Shown here in pieces: positions 25,531 to 34,697 of a stretch of DNA of 59,887 nt; the stretch's first letter is position 1; each line of letters opens with the position of its first letter. Position numbers and translations under genes: made by a program. The notes beneath the pieces were generated by a model that ran no database searches, had not been told where the DNA came from, and saw only the letters and a program-made list of their open reading frames with translations. This DNA comes from Alphaproteobacteria bacterium (lineage in GTDB: Bacteria; Pseudomonadota; Alphaproteobacteria; GCA-2731375): positions 1-59,887 of the forward strand of contig VGEV01000003.1 of NCBI GenBank assembly GCA_016869175.1, in the 5' to 3' direction.

Positions 25531-26493
25531 TTGAGCGAGCTCGCCATCGTCGCGGAATCGGTGTTGCAGGCGCTGTCCGCGGGGCTGCTGATCGGCTGCA
25601 TCTACGGGCTTATGTGCCTGGGCCTCAGCCTGATTTTCGGCATCATGCGCGTAATCAATTTCGCGCAAGGCGAATTCCTGATGCTGGGCATGTATTTCGC
25701 CTTTTACGCCATGGCGGCGTTTGGCGCGCTCGGCATCCTGGGACCGCTCGTCGGCCCCTTCGTCGCGGCGCTGCTGGCGGCACCCGCGCTCTTTGTCTTC
25801 GGCTATCTGCTGCACCTGTTGCTGGTGCGTCGGGTGACCGGCGTGCGGGCGGTCGGCACCGAGGGCGAGGGGCACTACGCTCAGCTCATCCTCACGCTCG
25901 GCATCTCGCTGATCGTCGCCAATGGCAGCTTGGTCGCCTTCGGCTCTTTCCCACAGGTGGTGAAGACGCCGCTGTCCTCCACCGCGTGGGAACTCGGTCC
26001 GCTCTACGGCGATTTCGTCTTGGTTTTCGTCAACCAGGCGCGCGCCTGGTCCAGCCTGGTGTCGATCGCCGCCGCGATCGGGCTGGTGCTGTTCATGAGC
26101 CGCTCCGCGCTCGGCAAGTCGCTGCTGGCAGCCGCCGACAATCCCGAGGCGGCGATCTACATGGGCATCGACGTCGACCGGGCGCACCGCATCGCCTTCG
26201 CCATCGGCACCGCGGTGACGGCGGTGGCGGGCGGCCTGGTCGCCACCTACTATCCGTTCCAGCCCTATGTCGGCATCGAGTTCGTCATCATCATGTATGC
26301 CGGCGTGGTGCTGGGCGGGATCGGCAGCGTCAGCGGCGCCTTCCTGGGCGGCCTGTCCATCGGCTTGGTGCAACAGCTTTCCACCTTGGTGCTGCCGATC
26401 CAGCTGCAGAACGCGGCGATCTTCGTGATGTTTCTTCTGGTGGTGATGTTCCGCCCGCACGGCCTGTTCGGCCGCAGCGCGGAAAGGACCTGA
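25531..26493 (+). CDS. livH: Branched-chain amino acid-type ABC transporter permease LivH
   Basis: A 320-residue permease with eight to nine membrane helices, typical of the HAAT family. The LivH signatures are LIGCIYGLMCLGLSLIFGIMRVINFAQGEFLMLGMY at the N-terminus and MGIDVDRAHRIAFAIGTAVTAVAGGLVATYYPFQPYVG (EAA-like loop). It starts with TTG at 25531. It begins a plus-strand operon livH-livMG-livF-livK and is divergent from the SDR; the 167-base gap holds a 6-bp hairpin (25469-25474/25481-25486) but no obvious promoter boxes. Confidence 0.93.
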   Translation: MSELAIVAESVLQALSAGLLIGCIYGLMCLGLSLIFGIMRVINFAQGEFLMLGMYFAFYAMAAFGALGILGPLVGPFVAALLAAPALFVFGYLLHLLLVRRVTGVRAVGTEGEGHYAQLILTLGISLIVANGSLVAFGSFPQVVKTPLSSTAWELGPLYGDFVLVFVNQARAWSSLVSIAAAIGLVLFMSRSALGKSLLAAADNPEAAIYMGIDVDRAHRIAFAIGTAVTAVAGGLVATYYPFQPYVGIEFVIIMYAGVVLGGIGSVSGAFLGGLSIGLVQQLSTLVLPIQLQNAAIFVMFLLVVMFRPHGLFGRSAERT

Positions 26494-26497
26494 GGCC

Positions 26498-28264
26498 ATG
26501 GGGGACCGGCAGTCGCTCAACCGCTCGCTGACGGCGATCGGCGTCTTCGTCGTCGTCTATGTCCTGGTGGTGCTACTGATCGACAATTCCTATTACCGGC
26601 TGATGCTGACCCTGGTGCCGATCTGGGCGACGCTGGGTCTCGCCTGGAACCTGTTCAGCGGCTACAGCGGCCTCGTCTCGTTCGGCCATGCCTCGTTCTT
26701 CGGCCTTGGCGCCTACACCGCGACCCTGCTGCAGATCCATTTCGACGTGACATTCTGGTTTGGCATTCCCTGCGGCATGCTGGTCGGCGGCTTGGCCGGA
26801 CTGGTCATCGGCTGGCCGACCTTCCGGCTGCAGGGGGTCTATTTCGCGCTGGCGATGCTGGCCTACCCGTTGGCTTTTCTCTACCTCTTCGAATGGCTCG
26901 GCTACCAGGAAGTCTCGCTGCCGATGAAGCGCGAGAACGCCGCCTACTACATGCAGTTCGACGATCAGCGCGCCTATATCGCGCTGACCCTGGGGCTGAT
27001 GACCACCGCCATGCTGATCTCGCTGTTCGTCGAGCACTCGCGCTTTGGCCTGTCGCTGGTGGCGATCAAGCAGAACGAACTGGCGGCCGAGGGCGTCGGC
27101 ATCGATACCAAGCGCTGGAAGCTGTTGGCGATCGTGCTGAGCGGGACGATCGCGGCGGCGGCGGGCGGGCTCTATGCCAAGGTGCTGCTGGTGGTAACCC
27201 CGCCGACCGTGTTCGGCATGATCACCTCGGCCCAGGCGCTGATCGTCACGCTGTTCGGCGGCGTCGGCACCTTTTGGGGGCCGGTGATCGGCGCCGGCTT
27301 CCTCATTCCCCTGGCGGAAATCCTGCATGGGGAGTTCGGTCACATCCTGCCGGGTATCCAGGGCGTCACGTTCGGCATCGCCATCGTGATCGTCATTATG
27401 CTGGCGCCTGAGGGCGTGTTCTGGAAAGTGCGCGACCGGTTTCGCCTGGGCGAGGGCAAGGCCGAACCAGCGCCCGGTTTCACCGCCGCCGAGTTGGCGC
27501 CGCCACCCGACCGGGCGGTGACCAGCGGCCAGACGGTGCTGGACGTCGGTGGCGTGTCCAAGCGCTTCGGCGGCCTGCTGGCGCTCAACCAGGTGACGTT
27601 CCAGGTCAAGGCCGGCGAGATCCTGGGCATTATCGGCCCCAACGGCGCCGGCAAGACCACCTTGTTCAACGTGTTGAACGGCTATTACCCGCCCAGCGAG
27701 GGCGGCGTCCGCTTCCTGGAGCAGGACTTGCTGGGTCTGAAGCCGAACCGCGTGTGCCGGCTGGGCATCGGACGCACCTTTCAGATCGTGCGCGCCTTTC
27801 CGCGGCTGAACGTGCTGCAGAACGTGGTGGTGGGCGCCTTCGTCCGTGCCGAGAACGATCGCGCGGCGCGGCGCATGGCCGAGGCGGCGGTTGCGCGGGT
27901 CGGTCTCGGCGGTTCGCGTCTCAAGCAGGCGGGCGGTCTGACCACCAAGGAGCTGCGCCTGATGGAACTGGCACGCGCCATCGCGCCGCGGCCGACCCTG
28001 CTGCTGCTGGACGAGCCGTTGGCCGGTCTGGGTCACGAGGAGGTCGAGGAGCTGTTTCCGATCCTGCAACGGCTGCGGGCAGAGGGCATCACCATCGTCA
28101 TCATCGAGCACACCATGCAGGCCATGGTCCGGCTGGTCGACCGCATGGTGGTGCTGGACCACGGCATGGTGATCGCCCAGGGCGCGCCGGCGGCGGTGAC
28201 GCGCGACCCCGCGGTGATCGAAGCCTATCTCGGCAAGAAATGGGCGGCGCATGCTCAGAATTGA
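26498..28264 (+). CDS. Fused LivM permease-LivG ATPase
   Basis: A 588-residue fusion of the second permease and an ATPase of a Liv-type ABC importer. Residues about 1-310 are LivM-like, with AWNLFSGYSGLVSFGHASFFGLGAYTATLL and many helices ending LAPEGVFWKVRDRF. After a Pro/Ala linker (about 320-345), residues 348-585 are LivG-like: Walker A GPNGAGKTT, Q-loop IGRTFQIVRAF, signature region TTKELRLMELARAIA, Walker B LLLLDEPLAGL and His-loop VIIEHTM. The signature lacks the classic LSGGQ, as in many LivG proteins. Fusions of LivM with LivG are known, though separate genes are more common. The 3' end overlaps livF by 14 bases. Confidence 0.94.
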   Translation: MGDRQSLNRSLTAIGVFVVVYVLVVLLIDNSYYRLMLTLVPIWATLGLAWNLFSGYSGLVSFGHASFFGLGAYTATLLQIHFDVTFWFGIPCGMLVGGLAGLVIGWPTFRLQGVYFALAMLAYPLAFLYLFEWLGYQEVSLPMKRENAAYYMQFDDQRAYIALTLGLMTTAMLISLFVEHSRFGLSLVAIKQNELAAEGVGIDTKRWKLLAIVLSGTIAAAAGGLYAKVLLVVTPPTVFGMITSAQALIVTLFGGVGTFWGPVIGAGFLIPLAEILHGEFGHILPGIQGVTFGIAIVIVIMLAPEGVFWKVRDRFRLGEGKAEPAPGFTAAELAPPPDRAVTSGQTVLDVGGVSKRFGGLLALNQVTFQVKAGEILGIIGPNGAGKTTLFNVLNGYYPPSEGGVRFLEQDLLGLKPNRVCRLGIGRTFQIVRAFPRLNVLQNVVVGAFVRAENDRAARRMAEAAVARVGLGGSRLKQAGGLTTKELRLMELARAIAPRPTLLLLDEPLAGLGHEEVEELFPILQRLRAEGITIVIIEHTMQAMVRLVDRMVVLDHGMVIAQGAPAAVTRDPAVIEAYLGKKWAAHAQN

Positions 28265-28958
28265 TGGGCTGAGTGTCGCTTATGGCGGGCTGAGGGCGCT
28301 GAGCGGTCTCGACCTGGAGGTCAATGACGGCGAGTTCGTGGCCATTGTCGGGCCGAACGGCGCCGGCAAGACGACACTCTTCAAGACGATTTCCGGCACG
28401 GTCACGCCGGTTGCCGGCCGCATCGAATTCGAGGGGCGCGACCTGCTGGCAATCCCGGCGGCCGAGCGCGCGCATCTCGGCATCGCCCACGTGCCGGAAG
28501 GCCGGCAAGTATTCAAGACCCTGTCGGTGTGGGACAACTTGCAGTTGGGGGCCTATCCACAGGCCGACCGGGGGGCTTTCGCGCGCAATATCGGGCGCAT
28601 CGTGGAGCTGTTTCCGGTCTTGCACGAGCGGCGCGACCAGCTTGCCGGCACGCTGTCGGGGGGCGAGCAGCAGATGTTGGCGATCGGCCGCGGGCTTGCC
28701 TCCTCGCCCCGGCTGCTGATGCTGGACGAACCCTCGATGGGCCTGGCTCCCACGATCGCCGATGCCATCTTCGAGCGCATCGAGGAGGTGCACCGCCAGG
28801 ACCGGGTGGCGGTGCTGCTGGTCGAGCAACGCGTGGCCGAAGCCCTGCAGTCGTGCGACCGGGGCTATGTGCTGGATACCGGCCGTGTCGTATTGTCGGG
28901 TACGCATACGCAGTTGATGGCGGATCCCACCGTCAAGCGAGCTTACTTGGGGATGTGA
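28251..28958 (+). CDS. livF: Branched-chain amino acid-type ABC transporter ATPase LivF
   Basis: A 235-residue ATPase of normal LivF length. Walker A is GPNGAGKTT (about 34-42), then HVPEGRQVFKTLSVWDNLQLGA, the LivF hallmark. The signature is LSGGEQQMLAIGRGLASSP, Walker B LLMLDEPSMGLAP and the switch VLLVEQRV. It overlaps the livMG fusion by 14 bases, which indicates tight translational coupling. It would pair with the LivG half to form the heteromeric ATPase of the importer. Confidence 0.95.
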   Translation: MLRIDGLSVAYGGLRALSGLDLEVNDGEFVAIVGPNGAGKTTLFKTISGTVTPVAGRIEFEGRDLLAIPAAERAHLGIAHVPEGRQVFKTLSVWDNLQLGAYPQADRGAFARNIGRIVELFPVLHERRDQLAGTLSGGEQQMLAIGRGLASSPRLLMLDEPSMGLAPTIADAIFERIEEVHRQDRVAVLLVEQRVAEALQSCDRGYVLDTGRVVLSGTHTQLMADPTVKRAYLGM

Positions 28959-28976
28959 ACGAGGGAGGACATGGGC

Positions 28977-30191
28977 ATGAAAAGAAGCATTCTTCTTTCG
29001 CTGGCGGCGGGCGTGCTGCTGTCGGGCGGCGCCATGGCGCAGCCCAAGGAGGTGAAGATCGGCCTGATCGCGCCGCTGTCGGGTCCGTGGGCGCGGCAGG
29101 GCGAGCTCATGCGCAAGGGCGCCGAGTTGGCGGTCGACGACATCAACGGCTCCGGCGGAATCCAGGGGCTGGGCGGCGCCAAGATCCGGCTGATCGTCGG
29201 CGATGCCGGCGAGAACGCGGAAAAGGCTAAGAACGCGGCGCAACGACTGCTGTCCGAACATCCCGACCTGTCCGCGGGAACCGGCGCTTGGCTGAGTTCC
29301 TTCACGCTGGCCATCACCGAGGTGACGGAACGCGCCAAGCTGCCTTGGCTGACGCTGTCCTATTCCGAGCAGATCACGGCGCGCGGCTTCAAATACGTCT
29401 TCCAGACCTCCGCCACCGCCGCCGACCAGGCGCAGAAGACCCTGCCCATCATCATCAAGGCGGCGCAGGCCGCGGGCGCGGCGAAGCCCAAGACCATGGG
29501 CGTGATCTCCGATAACACCGCCTCGCCGGTCAACTTCATGAAGTTCATGCGCGAGAAGGGGCTGCAGGAGAACGGCGTGGAACTGGTGGTGGACGAGGTG
29601 TTCACCCCGCCGTTGGCCGACGCCACGCCGCCGGTGCAGAAGGTGCGCCAGCGCCGGCCAGACATGATGCTGGTCTATCCGACCGGTACCGCGGACGTGA
29701 AACTGGTGCTGGAGAAGTTCAAGGAGTTCAACCTGGACAAGGGTCGCCTGCCGATGTTCGGCAATGGCGCGCAGTTCGGCACGCCGGAGATCCTGAACGC
29801 CGTCGGCAAGGACCTGCTGGAAGGGTTCATCTTCAGTCTGGCGAACTGGCCGACCAAGGAAACCGAGGCCATGGCCAAGCGCTTCATGGTGCGGTTCAAC
29901 GAGCCGTTCGTCGGCCAGGACCCGGTGTCCACCTATGGCGATGTCCAGCTGGTCAAGGCGGTGATCGAGAAGATGAAGAGCGCCGAGGCCGAGAAGGTGG
30001 CGGAAGGCTTGCGGGCAATCGACCTGAAGGGCGGCGTCGCGGCGTTCTATGCCGGCGGCAAGGTCAAGTTCGAGGACAACGGCCGGCGGGCCGATGCCGG
30101 CATCTACCTGGTGCAGTGGCAGAACGGCGTGCCGGTCACGGTCTATCCGCCGGAGGCGGCGCAGGCCAAGATCAATTGGCCGAAGAAGTAG
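28977..30191 (+). CDS. Liv-type ABC transporter substrate-binding protein
   Basis: A 404-residue periplasmic binding protein of the LivJ/LivK type I fold. The signal peptide is MKRSILLSLAAGVLLSGGAMA (about 1-21). The mature part starts KEVKIGLIAPLSGPWARQGELMRKGAELAVDDIN, typical of the family, and has the PNxxR-like DASSPV region replaced by ISDNTASPVNFMKFM. ATG 28977 is chosen because GGAGG lies eight bases upstream; an ATG six bases earlier is too close to that site. It probably binds an amino acid, amide or aromatic acid, judging from the wide range of HAAT ligands and the neighbouring catabolic genes. A strong terminator follows the stop codon. Confidence 0.93.
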   Translation: MKRSILLSLAAGVLLSGGAMAQPKEVKIGLIAPLSGPWARQGELMRKGAELAVDDINGSGGIQGLGGAKIRLIVGDAGENAEKAKNAAQRLLSEHPDLSAGTGAWLSSFTLAITEVTERAKLPWLTLSYSEQITARGFKYVFQTSATAADQAQKTLPIIIKAAQAAGAAKPKTMGVISDNTASPVNFMKFMREKGLQENGVELVVDEVFTPPLADATPPVQKVRQRRPDMMLVYPTGTADVKLVLEKFKEFNLDKGRLPMFGNGAQFGTPEILNAVGKDLLEGFIFSLANWPTKETEAMAKRFMVRFNEPFVGQDPVSTYGDVQLVKAVIEKMKSAEAEKVAEGLRAIDLKGGVAAFYAGGKVKFEDNGRRADAGIYLVQWQNGVPVTVYPPEAAQAKINWPKK

Positions 30192-30209
30192 ACCGACGGC
30201 GGTTTCGTT

Positions 30210-30245
30210 CCGGGCGGCCCCGCGCGGGGCCGCCCGGCCTGTTTT
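30210..30245 (+). terminator. Rho-independent terminator after the liv operon
   Basis: A perfect 28-base palindrome (30210-30237), two 14-base G+C-only arms with GCGC at the tip, is followed by CCTGTTTTC. It sits 19 bases past the livK stop and 13 bases before the qor start region. The T tract is short but the stem is very stable. Confidence 0.75.
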
Positions 30246-30257
30246 CGGGAGCAGTCG

Positions 30258-31238
30258 ATGGCCGAATGGGCCGCCCGCATTCACCGCCATGGCGGACCGG
30301 AGGAATTCCGCTATGAAGCGATCGCGCTCGGCCGGCCGGGGCCGGGCGAGGCGTTGGTGCGGCACTCGGCCATCGGCGTCAACTTCATCGATGTGAACCA
30401 CCGGCTGGGGCGCTATCCGCTGGACGACATGCCGCGCATCGTGGGCATGGAGGGGGCGGGACGGGTGGAGGCCGTGGGCGCCGGCGTCGCTTCCCTCGCG
30501 GTCGGCGACCGGGTCGCCTATGCCGGGCAGCCAATGGGCGCCTATGCCACGGCGCGGCTGCTGCCGGCCGAGCGGCTGGTCAAGCTGCCGTCCGACATCG
30601 CGGACGAACTGGCGGCGGCGATCATGCTGAAGGGCATGACGGCGCAATATCTGCTGCGCGGCAGCTATCGCGTGGCGCCGGGCGAGACGGTGCTGATCCA
30701 CGCCGCGGCCGGTGGCGTCGGGCAGATCGCCTGCCAGTGGGCCAAGGCGCTGGGCGCGCGGGTTATCGGCACCGTCGGCTCGGCCGCCAAGGCGGCGGTG
30801 GCGCGGGCGCATGGCTGTGACGAGGTGATCGTCTATTCCCGCGAGGATTTCGCGGAGCGCACGCGCCAACTGACCGGTGGCGAAGGCGTGCCGGTGGTCT
30901 ATGACAGCGTCGGCGCCGCCACCTTCGAGGGCTCGCTGCGATGCCTGCGTCCGCGCGGCATGCTGGTCAGCTATGGCTATTCCTCCGGCCTGCTGCCGCC
31001 CTTCGACCTGTTCCGCCTGAACCACATGGGCTCGCTCTACGTCACTTGCGCCTCGCTGTTCACCTACACAGCTTCGCGCGCCGACCTGCTGGCCAGCGCC
31101 GCGGAGCTGTTCCAGGTGATCCGCAGCGGCCAAGTGAAGATCGACATCGTCGCCCGCCATGCCTTGGCGGACGCGGACAAGGCGCATCGGGCATTGGAAT
31201 CCCGCGCCAGCGCCGGACCGATGCTGCTGATGCCGTGA
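30258..31238 (+). CDS. Quinone oxidoreductase-like, zinc-independent MDR protein
   Basis: A 326-residue medium-chain dehydrogenase/reductase of the QOR type, without the zinc-ligand Cys. It contains GVNFIDVNHRLGRYPLDDMPRIVGMEGAGRVEAVG, the NADPH motif AAAGGVGQIACQWAKALGARVIGTVGS (about 153-179) and YDSVGAATFEGSLRCLRPRGMLVSYGYSSG. Members reduce quinones or enones with NADPH. A terminator separates it from the liv operon, so it may have its own promoter. Its stop abuts the stop of the convergent Rieske beta-subunit gene. Confidence 0.92.
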   Translation: MAEWAARIHRHGGPEEFRYEAIALGRPGPGEALVRHSAIGVNFIDVNHRLGRYPLDDMPRIVGMEGAGRVEAVGAGVASLAVGDRVAYAGQPMGAYATARLLPAERLVKLPSDIADELAAAIMLKGMTAQYLLRGSYRVAPGETVLIHAAAGGVGQIACQWAKALGARVIGTVGSAAKAAVARAHGCDEVIVYSREDFAERTRQLTGGEGVPVVYDSVGAATFEGSLRCLRPRGMLVSYGYSSGLLPPFDLFRLNHMGSLYVTCASLFTYTASRADLLASAAELFQVIRSGQVKIDIVARHALADADKAHRALESRASAGPMLLMP

Positions 31239-31712
31239 CTACAACGGCGTTGCCAGCAAGGTCGGGATCGCGGCCGTATCGGCCAGCACCAGCTTGTCGC
31301 GGAACAAGGGCCGGCCCGCCTGGAACACCACCTGGTCGCGATAGCTGCCGACGCTGAACAGGCGCGATTGCCCCTCGGTGTCGGTCTGGTAGACGGCGTA
31401 GCTGGCCTCCAAAGACCAGGTGTCGGAGCCGAGCCGGCGGATGCGCGGGCCGCCCACCAGGTGGCGGTCACGGTGGATGTTGAAGATGTTGGCCCGGCGC
31501 AACGCCACCACCCGGTCGCTCAGCATCGCCTTGTTCTCGCACAGCATGAGCGGCTGCGGCAGGCCCAGATCGGCGTTCTCGCGCGGCAAGATGCAATAGC
31601 GGCAGGGTTCGGCGAACAGTTCCAGCCAGTCTTCCAGCCGGTCCTCGTCCAGCAGCGCCGCGTAGTCGGCCAAGAGGTCAGCGACGGCGGCCTTGGCCTC
31701 GGCCTCGCTCAC
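31239..31712 (-). CDS. Aromatic-ring-hydroxylating dioxygenase, beta subunit
   Basis: A 157-residue small subunit of a Rieske non-heme iron oxygenase, SnoaL-like fold. Family features are LLADYAALLDEDRLEDWLELFAEPCRYCI, LCENKAMLSDRVVALRRANIFNIHRDRHLVG and the C-terminal RDKLVLADTAAIPTLLATPL. The subunit gives structure and substrate scope to the alpha3beta3 hexamer. The start is GTG at 31712, overlapping the alpha-subunit stop by four bases (GTGA). It is convergent with the quinone oxidoreductase gene. No ferredoxin or reductase gene is present in the window. Confidence 0.92.
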   Translation of the reverse strand: MSEAEAKAAVADLLADYAALLDEDRLEDWLELFAEPCRYCILPRENADLGLPQPLMLCENKAMLSDRVVALRRANIFNIHRDRHLVGGPRIRRLGSDTWSLEASYAVYQTDTEGQSRLFSVGSYRDQVVFQAGRPLFRDKLVLADTAAIPTLLATPL

Positions 31713-32962
31713 CTGACCGCTCCCGGCGGCTCCATGCCCATCAGCTCGGCGTAATAGGACCAGAAGCCGCGCAAGGGAATGTCGGTCACCCGGAAGTCGC
31801 AATCCACGATCGGTCCACGCCCGCCCATTTCGATGATCGAGCAGGCGTCCGGCTCGGCTTGCGTCGAGCGCTGCGCCAGCTCGATCGCCTCGCCATCCTC
31901 CATCGACACGAAACCGGCGGGTCCCGCCAGGTTCGACTGCCGCAGGCGGTGCTGGGTCAGCGCCTCGTTGTCGCCCTCGAAACCATAGAAGATCCAGAAC
32001 AACTCGAACTCTGCCACGCCCTTAGTGCGCACCTGGCGCACCGCCAGGCTGTTGTTGATCTGCTGGAAGACGCAATTGGGGAAGATCGACAGCATGGCGA
32101 GGTTGAGGTCGTCGGGGAACTCGCGCTCGAACTTCAGCAGCGCCGGATCGGCCAGCTTCAGCGCATTGGCGCGCAACTGGTGCTGGCCATACTGGGCGAC
32201 CGCGTCCTGGTCGCTGTCGCTGGCGGCATGCGCGTAGGTGAAATTGTGCCGGTGCCGGGCGTCCATGGCGACGCCGCCCTGCTGCGTCGCGCGATCGATG
32301 CCGAAGGTCACCATGAATTCGTGCAGCAGGCTGGCATGGTAGGTATCGCGCACGTTCTCCAGATAGAGCTTCCAGTTGCCGGCGATGCGCTGGCGCTGAT
32401 AGCCCAGGATCCTCAGCGGCTTGTGGGTTGCGCGCCGCAGCTTCGCGGCGGCGAGGGGGCCAAGATAGTCGGCGAGCGGCTCCGGCGCCTCGGCAAAGGT
32501 GCCGAACACGGCGCCGCTCAGACATTCGACCCGCAGCTTGCGCAGGCCGTTGGCGGCGAAGTCGAACGACGGATCGAGGCCGCCTTTGCCGTTGACACCG
32601 TTCCTGAACGGCACCCCCACCAGGTTGCCCTGCTGGTCGTAGCTCCAGCGGTGGTAGACGCAAGTGTGCACCTTGCGATTGCCGCGCTGCTCGCGGCAGA
32701 TGGTGGCGCCGCGATGCGCGCAACGGTTGACGAAGGCATGCACCCGGCCGTCGCGGTCGTGGTTGAACACCACCGGAGTGTCGCCGACCCAGACGCTGCG
32801 GAAATCGCCCGGTTTCGGGATCTCGGCCTCCAGCCCCAGGAAATTCCAGGTGGGTCCGCGGAACACCCTCTGCTGCTCGAGGTCGTAGAGCGCGCGGTCG
32901 TGATAGAGCCAGAAGGGAACCCGGCTGTAGTCCTGGCGCTGCCAGTGCACCTGCGGTTGCAT
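31709..32962 (-). CDS. Rieske aromatic-ring-hydroxylating dioxygenase, alpha subunit
   Basis: A 417-residue catalytic subunit. The Rieske [2Fe-2S] ligands are in CAHRGATICREQ (CxH) and HTCVYHRWSYD (CxxH), at about residues 80-105. The mononuclear iron site is in NVRDTYHASLLHEF, with the bridging Asp and two His (about 199-212), and the C-terminal SMEDGEAIE supplies an acidic residue near the third ligand position. Such enzymes add O2 to aromatic rings or demethylate substrates using electrons from a separate reductase. ATG 32962 is chosen 10 bases past the HyuB stop. HyuA-HyuB-alpha-beta appear to be one operon. Confidence 0.94.
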   Translation of the reverse strand: MQPQVHWQRQDYSRVPFWLYHDRALYDLEQQRVFRGPTWNFLGLEAEIPKPGDFRSVWVGDTPVVFNHDRDGRVHAFVNRCAHRGATICREQRGNRKVHTCVYHRWSYDQQGNLVGVPFRNGVNGKGGLDPSFDFAANGLRKLRVECLSGAVFGTFAEAPEPLADYLGPLAAAKLRRATHKPLRILGYQRQRIAGNWKLYLENVRDTYHASLLHEFMVTFGIDRATQQGGVAMDARHRHNFTYAHAASDSDQDAVAQYGQHQLRANALKLADPALLKFEREFPDDLNLAMLSIFPNCVFQQINNSLAVRQVRTKGVAEFELFWIFYGFEGDNEALTQHRLRQSNLAGPAGFVSMEDGEAIELAQRSTQAEPDACSIIEMGGRGPIVDCDFRVTDIPLRGFWSYYAELMGMEPPGAVR

Positions 32963-32972
32963 GGCGGTCGTC

Positions 32973-34685
32973 CTATTCCTCGAGGCCATAGAGATCGCGC
33001 GCCGCGGCGGCGGAAATCTTGCCGAGCGCCAGGTCGCGGCGCACGGCCGCGCGGTCGCGTCGCTTGGGATCGCCCCAGCCGCCGCCGCCCGTCGTCTTGA
33101 TGCGGACCAGGTCCCCGGCCGCGAGCGCTATGCCGGTGATCTTGCTCGGCAGCCGGCGTTCGCTGGCGGCACCGGGGTTGACCGTGATTTCGGTCCTGGC
33201 GCCGTCGCCGCCCTGGGCCAGGCCATAGGGCCCGAAGCGCATCCGATCGGCCAGGACAGTGAACTGGCCCTGGCCGGTCAAGAGCCGCACGTCGCGCTCC
33301 AGGCCCAGTCCGCCGCGATGAAGGCCGGCGCCGCCCGAGTCCGGCCGCAATTCGTAGCGCTCGATCCGCACCGGATGCAGCCGCTCGATCATCTCGATGG
33401 GCGTGTTGGCGGGGTTGTGGATCTGCGCCGAGCAGCTTTCCAGGCCGTCGCGCAAGGAACTGCCGCCCCAGCCGCCCACGCCGATCTCGAACAGCACCCA
33501 GCGCATGCCGCCGTCATCGCCCAGCCCGCTCAGCATGGTGGTCGTGGACATGCCGTAGTAGGCGGCGGGAATACGCTCGGGCAAGGCTTGCGCCAGCGCG
33601 CCGTTCACCACATCGCAGGTGCGGTGCAAGGTGGCCATGCGGCCGACCACCGGCGCCGGCGGCACGGCGTTGATCACGGTGCCGGCCGGCGCCACGATCC
33701 GGACGGGTCTGAAGCAGCCCTCGTTGACCGGTATGTCGGCGCCGATGGCGGCGACCAGGCAGTAGTGCACGACCGCGGTCGTCATCGATACCGAGCAGTT
33801 GATCGGCGCCGCGCGCTGCGTGGAGGAGCCGGTGAAATCCGCCACGATCTCCTCGTCCGCGACCGTCAGGTCGACCTGGATCTCGACCGGGTTGTTCGAT
33901 ACGCCGTCGTCGTCCAGCCGGTCGGCGAAGCGATAGCGGCCGTTCGGGATGCGGCGGATGCCGGCACGCATCAGCCGCTCCGAATAGTCGAGCAGCGCCT
34001 CGATATTGGCGCCGATGGTCGCCGGCCCCCAACGGTCGAGCAGTTCGATCAGGCCCTGCTCGCCGATCCTGAGGCTGGCCATCTGCGCTTCCATGTCGCC
34101 CCAGACATAGTCGGGCAGGCGGATGTTGGCGAACAGCAGTCGCTTGATGTCGCCCTGCAGCTCGCCCCGGCGATAGAGCCGCACCGGCGGAATGCGCAGG
34201 CCTTCCTGATAGATCTGCGTCGCGGTCATGAAATAGCTGCCGGGCGCGGTGCCGCCGACATCGACATGATGCGCCACGCAGCCGGCGATGCCGGCCAGCT
34301 GGCCGCGCCAGAAGATCGGTCGGAACATCACCAGGTCCGGCAGGTGCTGGCTGCCGCCAAGATAGGGGTCGTTGACCAGGAACACATCGCCTTCCTGCCA
34401 CTCGTTGAGCGGCGCGGCGTGCTCGAGGACGAAACGCAGCGTCGGCCCCATGGCATTGACGAAGGTGGGGGCGGCGGCCGACTGGGTGATCAACCGCCCG
34501 TCGGTGTCAAGCAGCGCGGTGGCGAAGTCCAGCACCTCGCGGATCACGGTCGAATGCGCGGTGTATTGCAGCGTGACCGCCATCTGCTCGGCGACCGAGT
34601 CGAGGGCATTCTTCACTACCTGCATCATCACCGGATCGACCGCGACGGTCGCCTCGGCGTTGCCGGCAAGCTTGCGCAAGCTCAT
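32973..34685 (-). CDS. Hydantoinase B/oxoprolinase family protein
   Basis: A 570-residue HyuB family subunit. It starts with VDPVMMQVVKNALDSVAEQMAVTLQYTAHSTVIREVLDFATAL, and contains EGDVFLVNDPYLGGSQHLPDLVMFRPIFW, SAPINCSVSMTTAVVHYCL and VNEGCFRPVRI, all typical of N-methylhydantoinase B/5-oxoprolinase beta. It forms ATP-dependent complexes with HyuA, opening lactam or cyclic imide rings, or carboxylating in the acetone/acetophenone carboxylase branch. It starts 12 bases after HyuA, with GAAGGAGCAG before the ATG. Confidence 0.94.
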   Translation of the reverse strand: MSLRKLAGNAEATVAVDPVMMQVVKNALDSVAEQMAVTLQYTAHSTVIREVLDFATALLDTDGRLITQSAAAPTFVNAMGPTLRFVLEHAAPLNEWQEGDVFLVNDPYLGGSQHLPDLVMFRPIFWRGQLAGIAGCVAHHVDVGGTAPGSYFMTATQIYQEGLRIPPVRLYRRGELQGDIKRLLFANIRLPDYVWGDMEAQMASLRIGEQGLIELLDRWGPATIGANIEALLDYSERLMRAGIRRIPNGRYRFADRLDDDGVSNNPVEIQVDLTVADEEIVADFTGSSTQRAAPINCSVSMTTAVVHYCLVAAIGADIPVNEGCFRPVRIVAPAGTVINAVPPAPVVGRMATLHRTCDVVNGALAQALPERIPAAYYGMSTTTMLSGLGDDGGMRWVLFEIGVGGWGGSSLRDGLESCSAQIHNPANTPIEMIERLHPVRIERYELRPDSGGAGLHRGGLGLERDVRLLTGQGQFTVLADRMRFGPYGLAQGGDGARTEITVNPGAASERRLPSKITGIALAAGDLVRIKTTGGGGWGDPKRRDRAAVRRDLALGKISAAAARDLYGLEE

Positions 34686-34697
34686 GCTTCTGCTCCT

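Noticed and set aside
28101..31187. Open frame of about 1000 codons on the minus strand, antisense to liv and qor genes
   Set aside because: The translation is low-complexity, rich in His, Arg, Gln and Ala, as expected for an antisense shadow in GC-rich DNA; the plus strand has clear liv genes.
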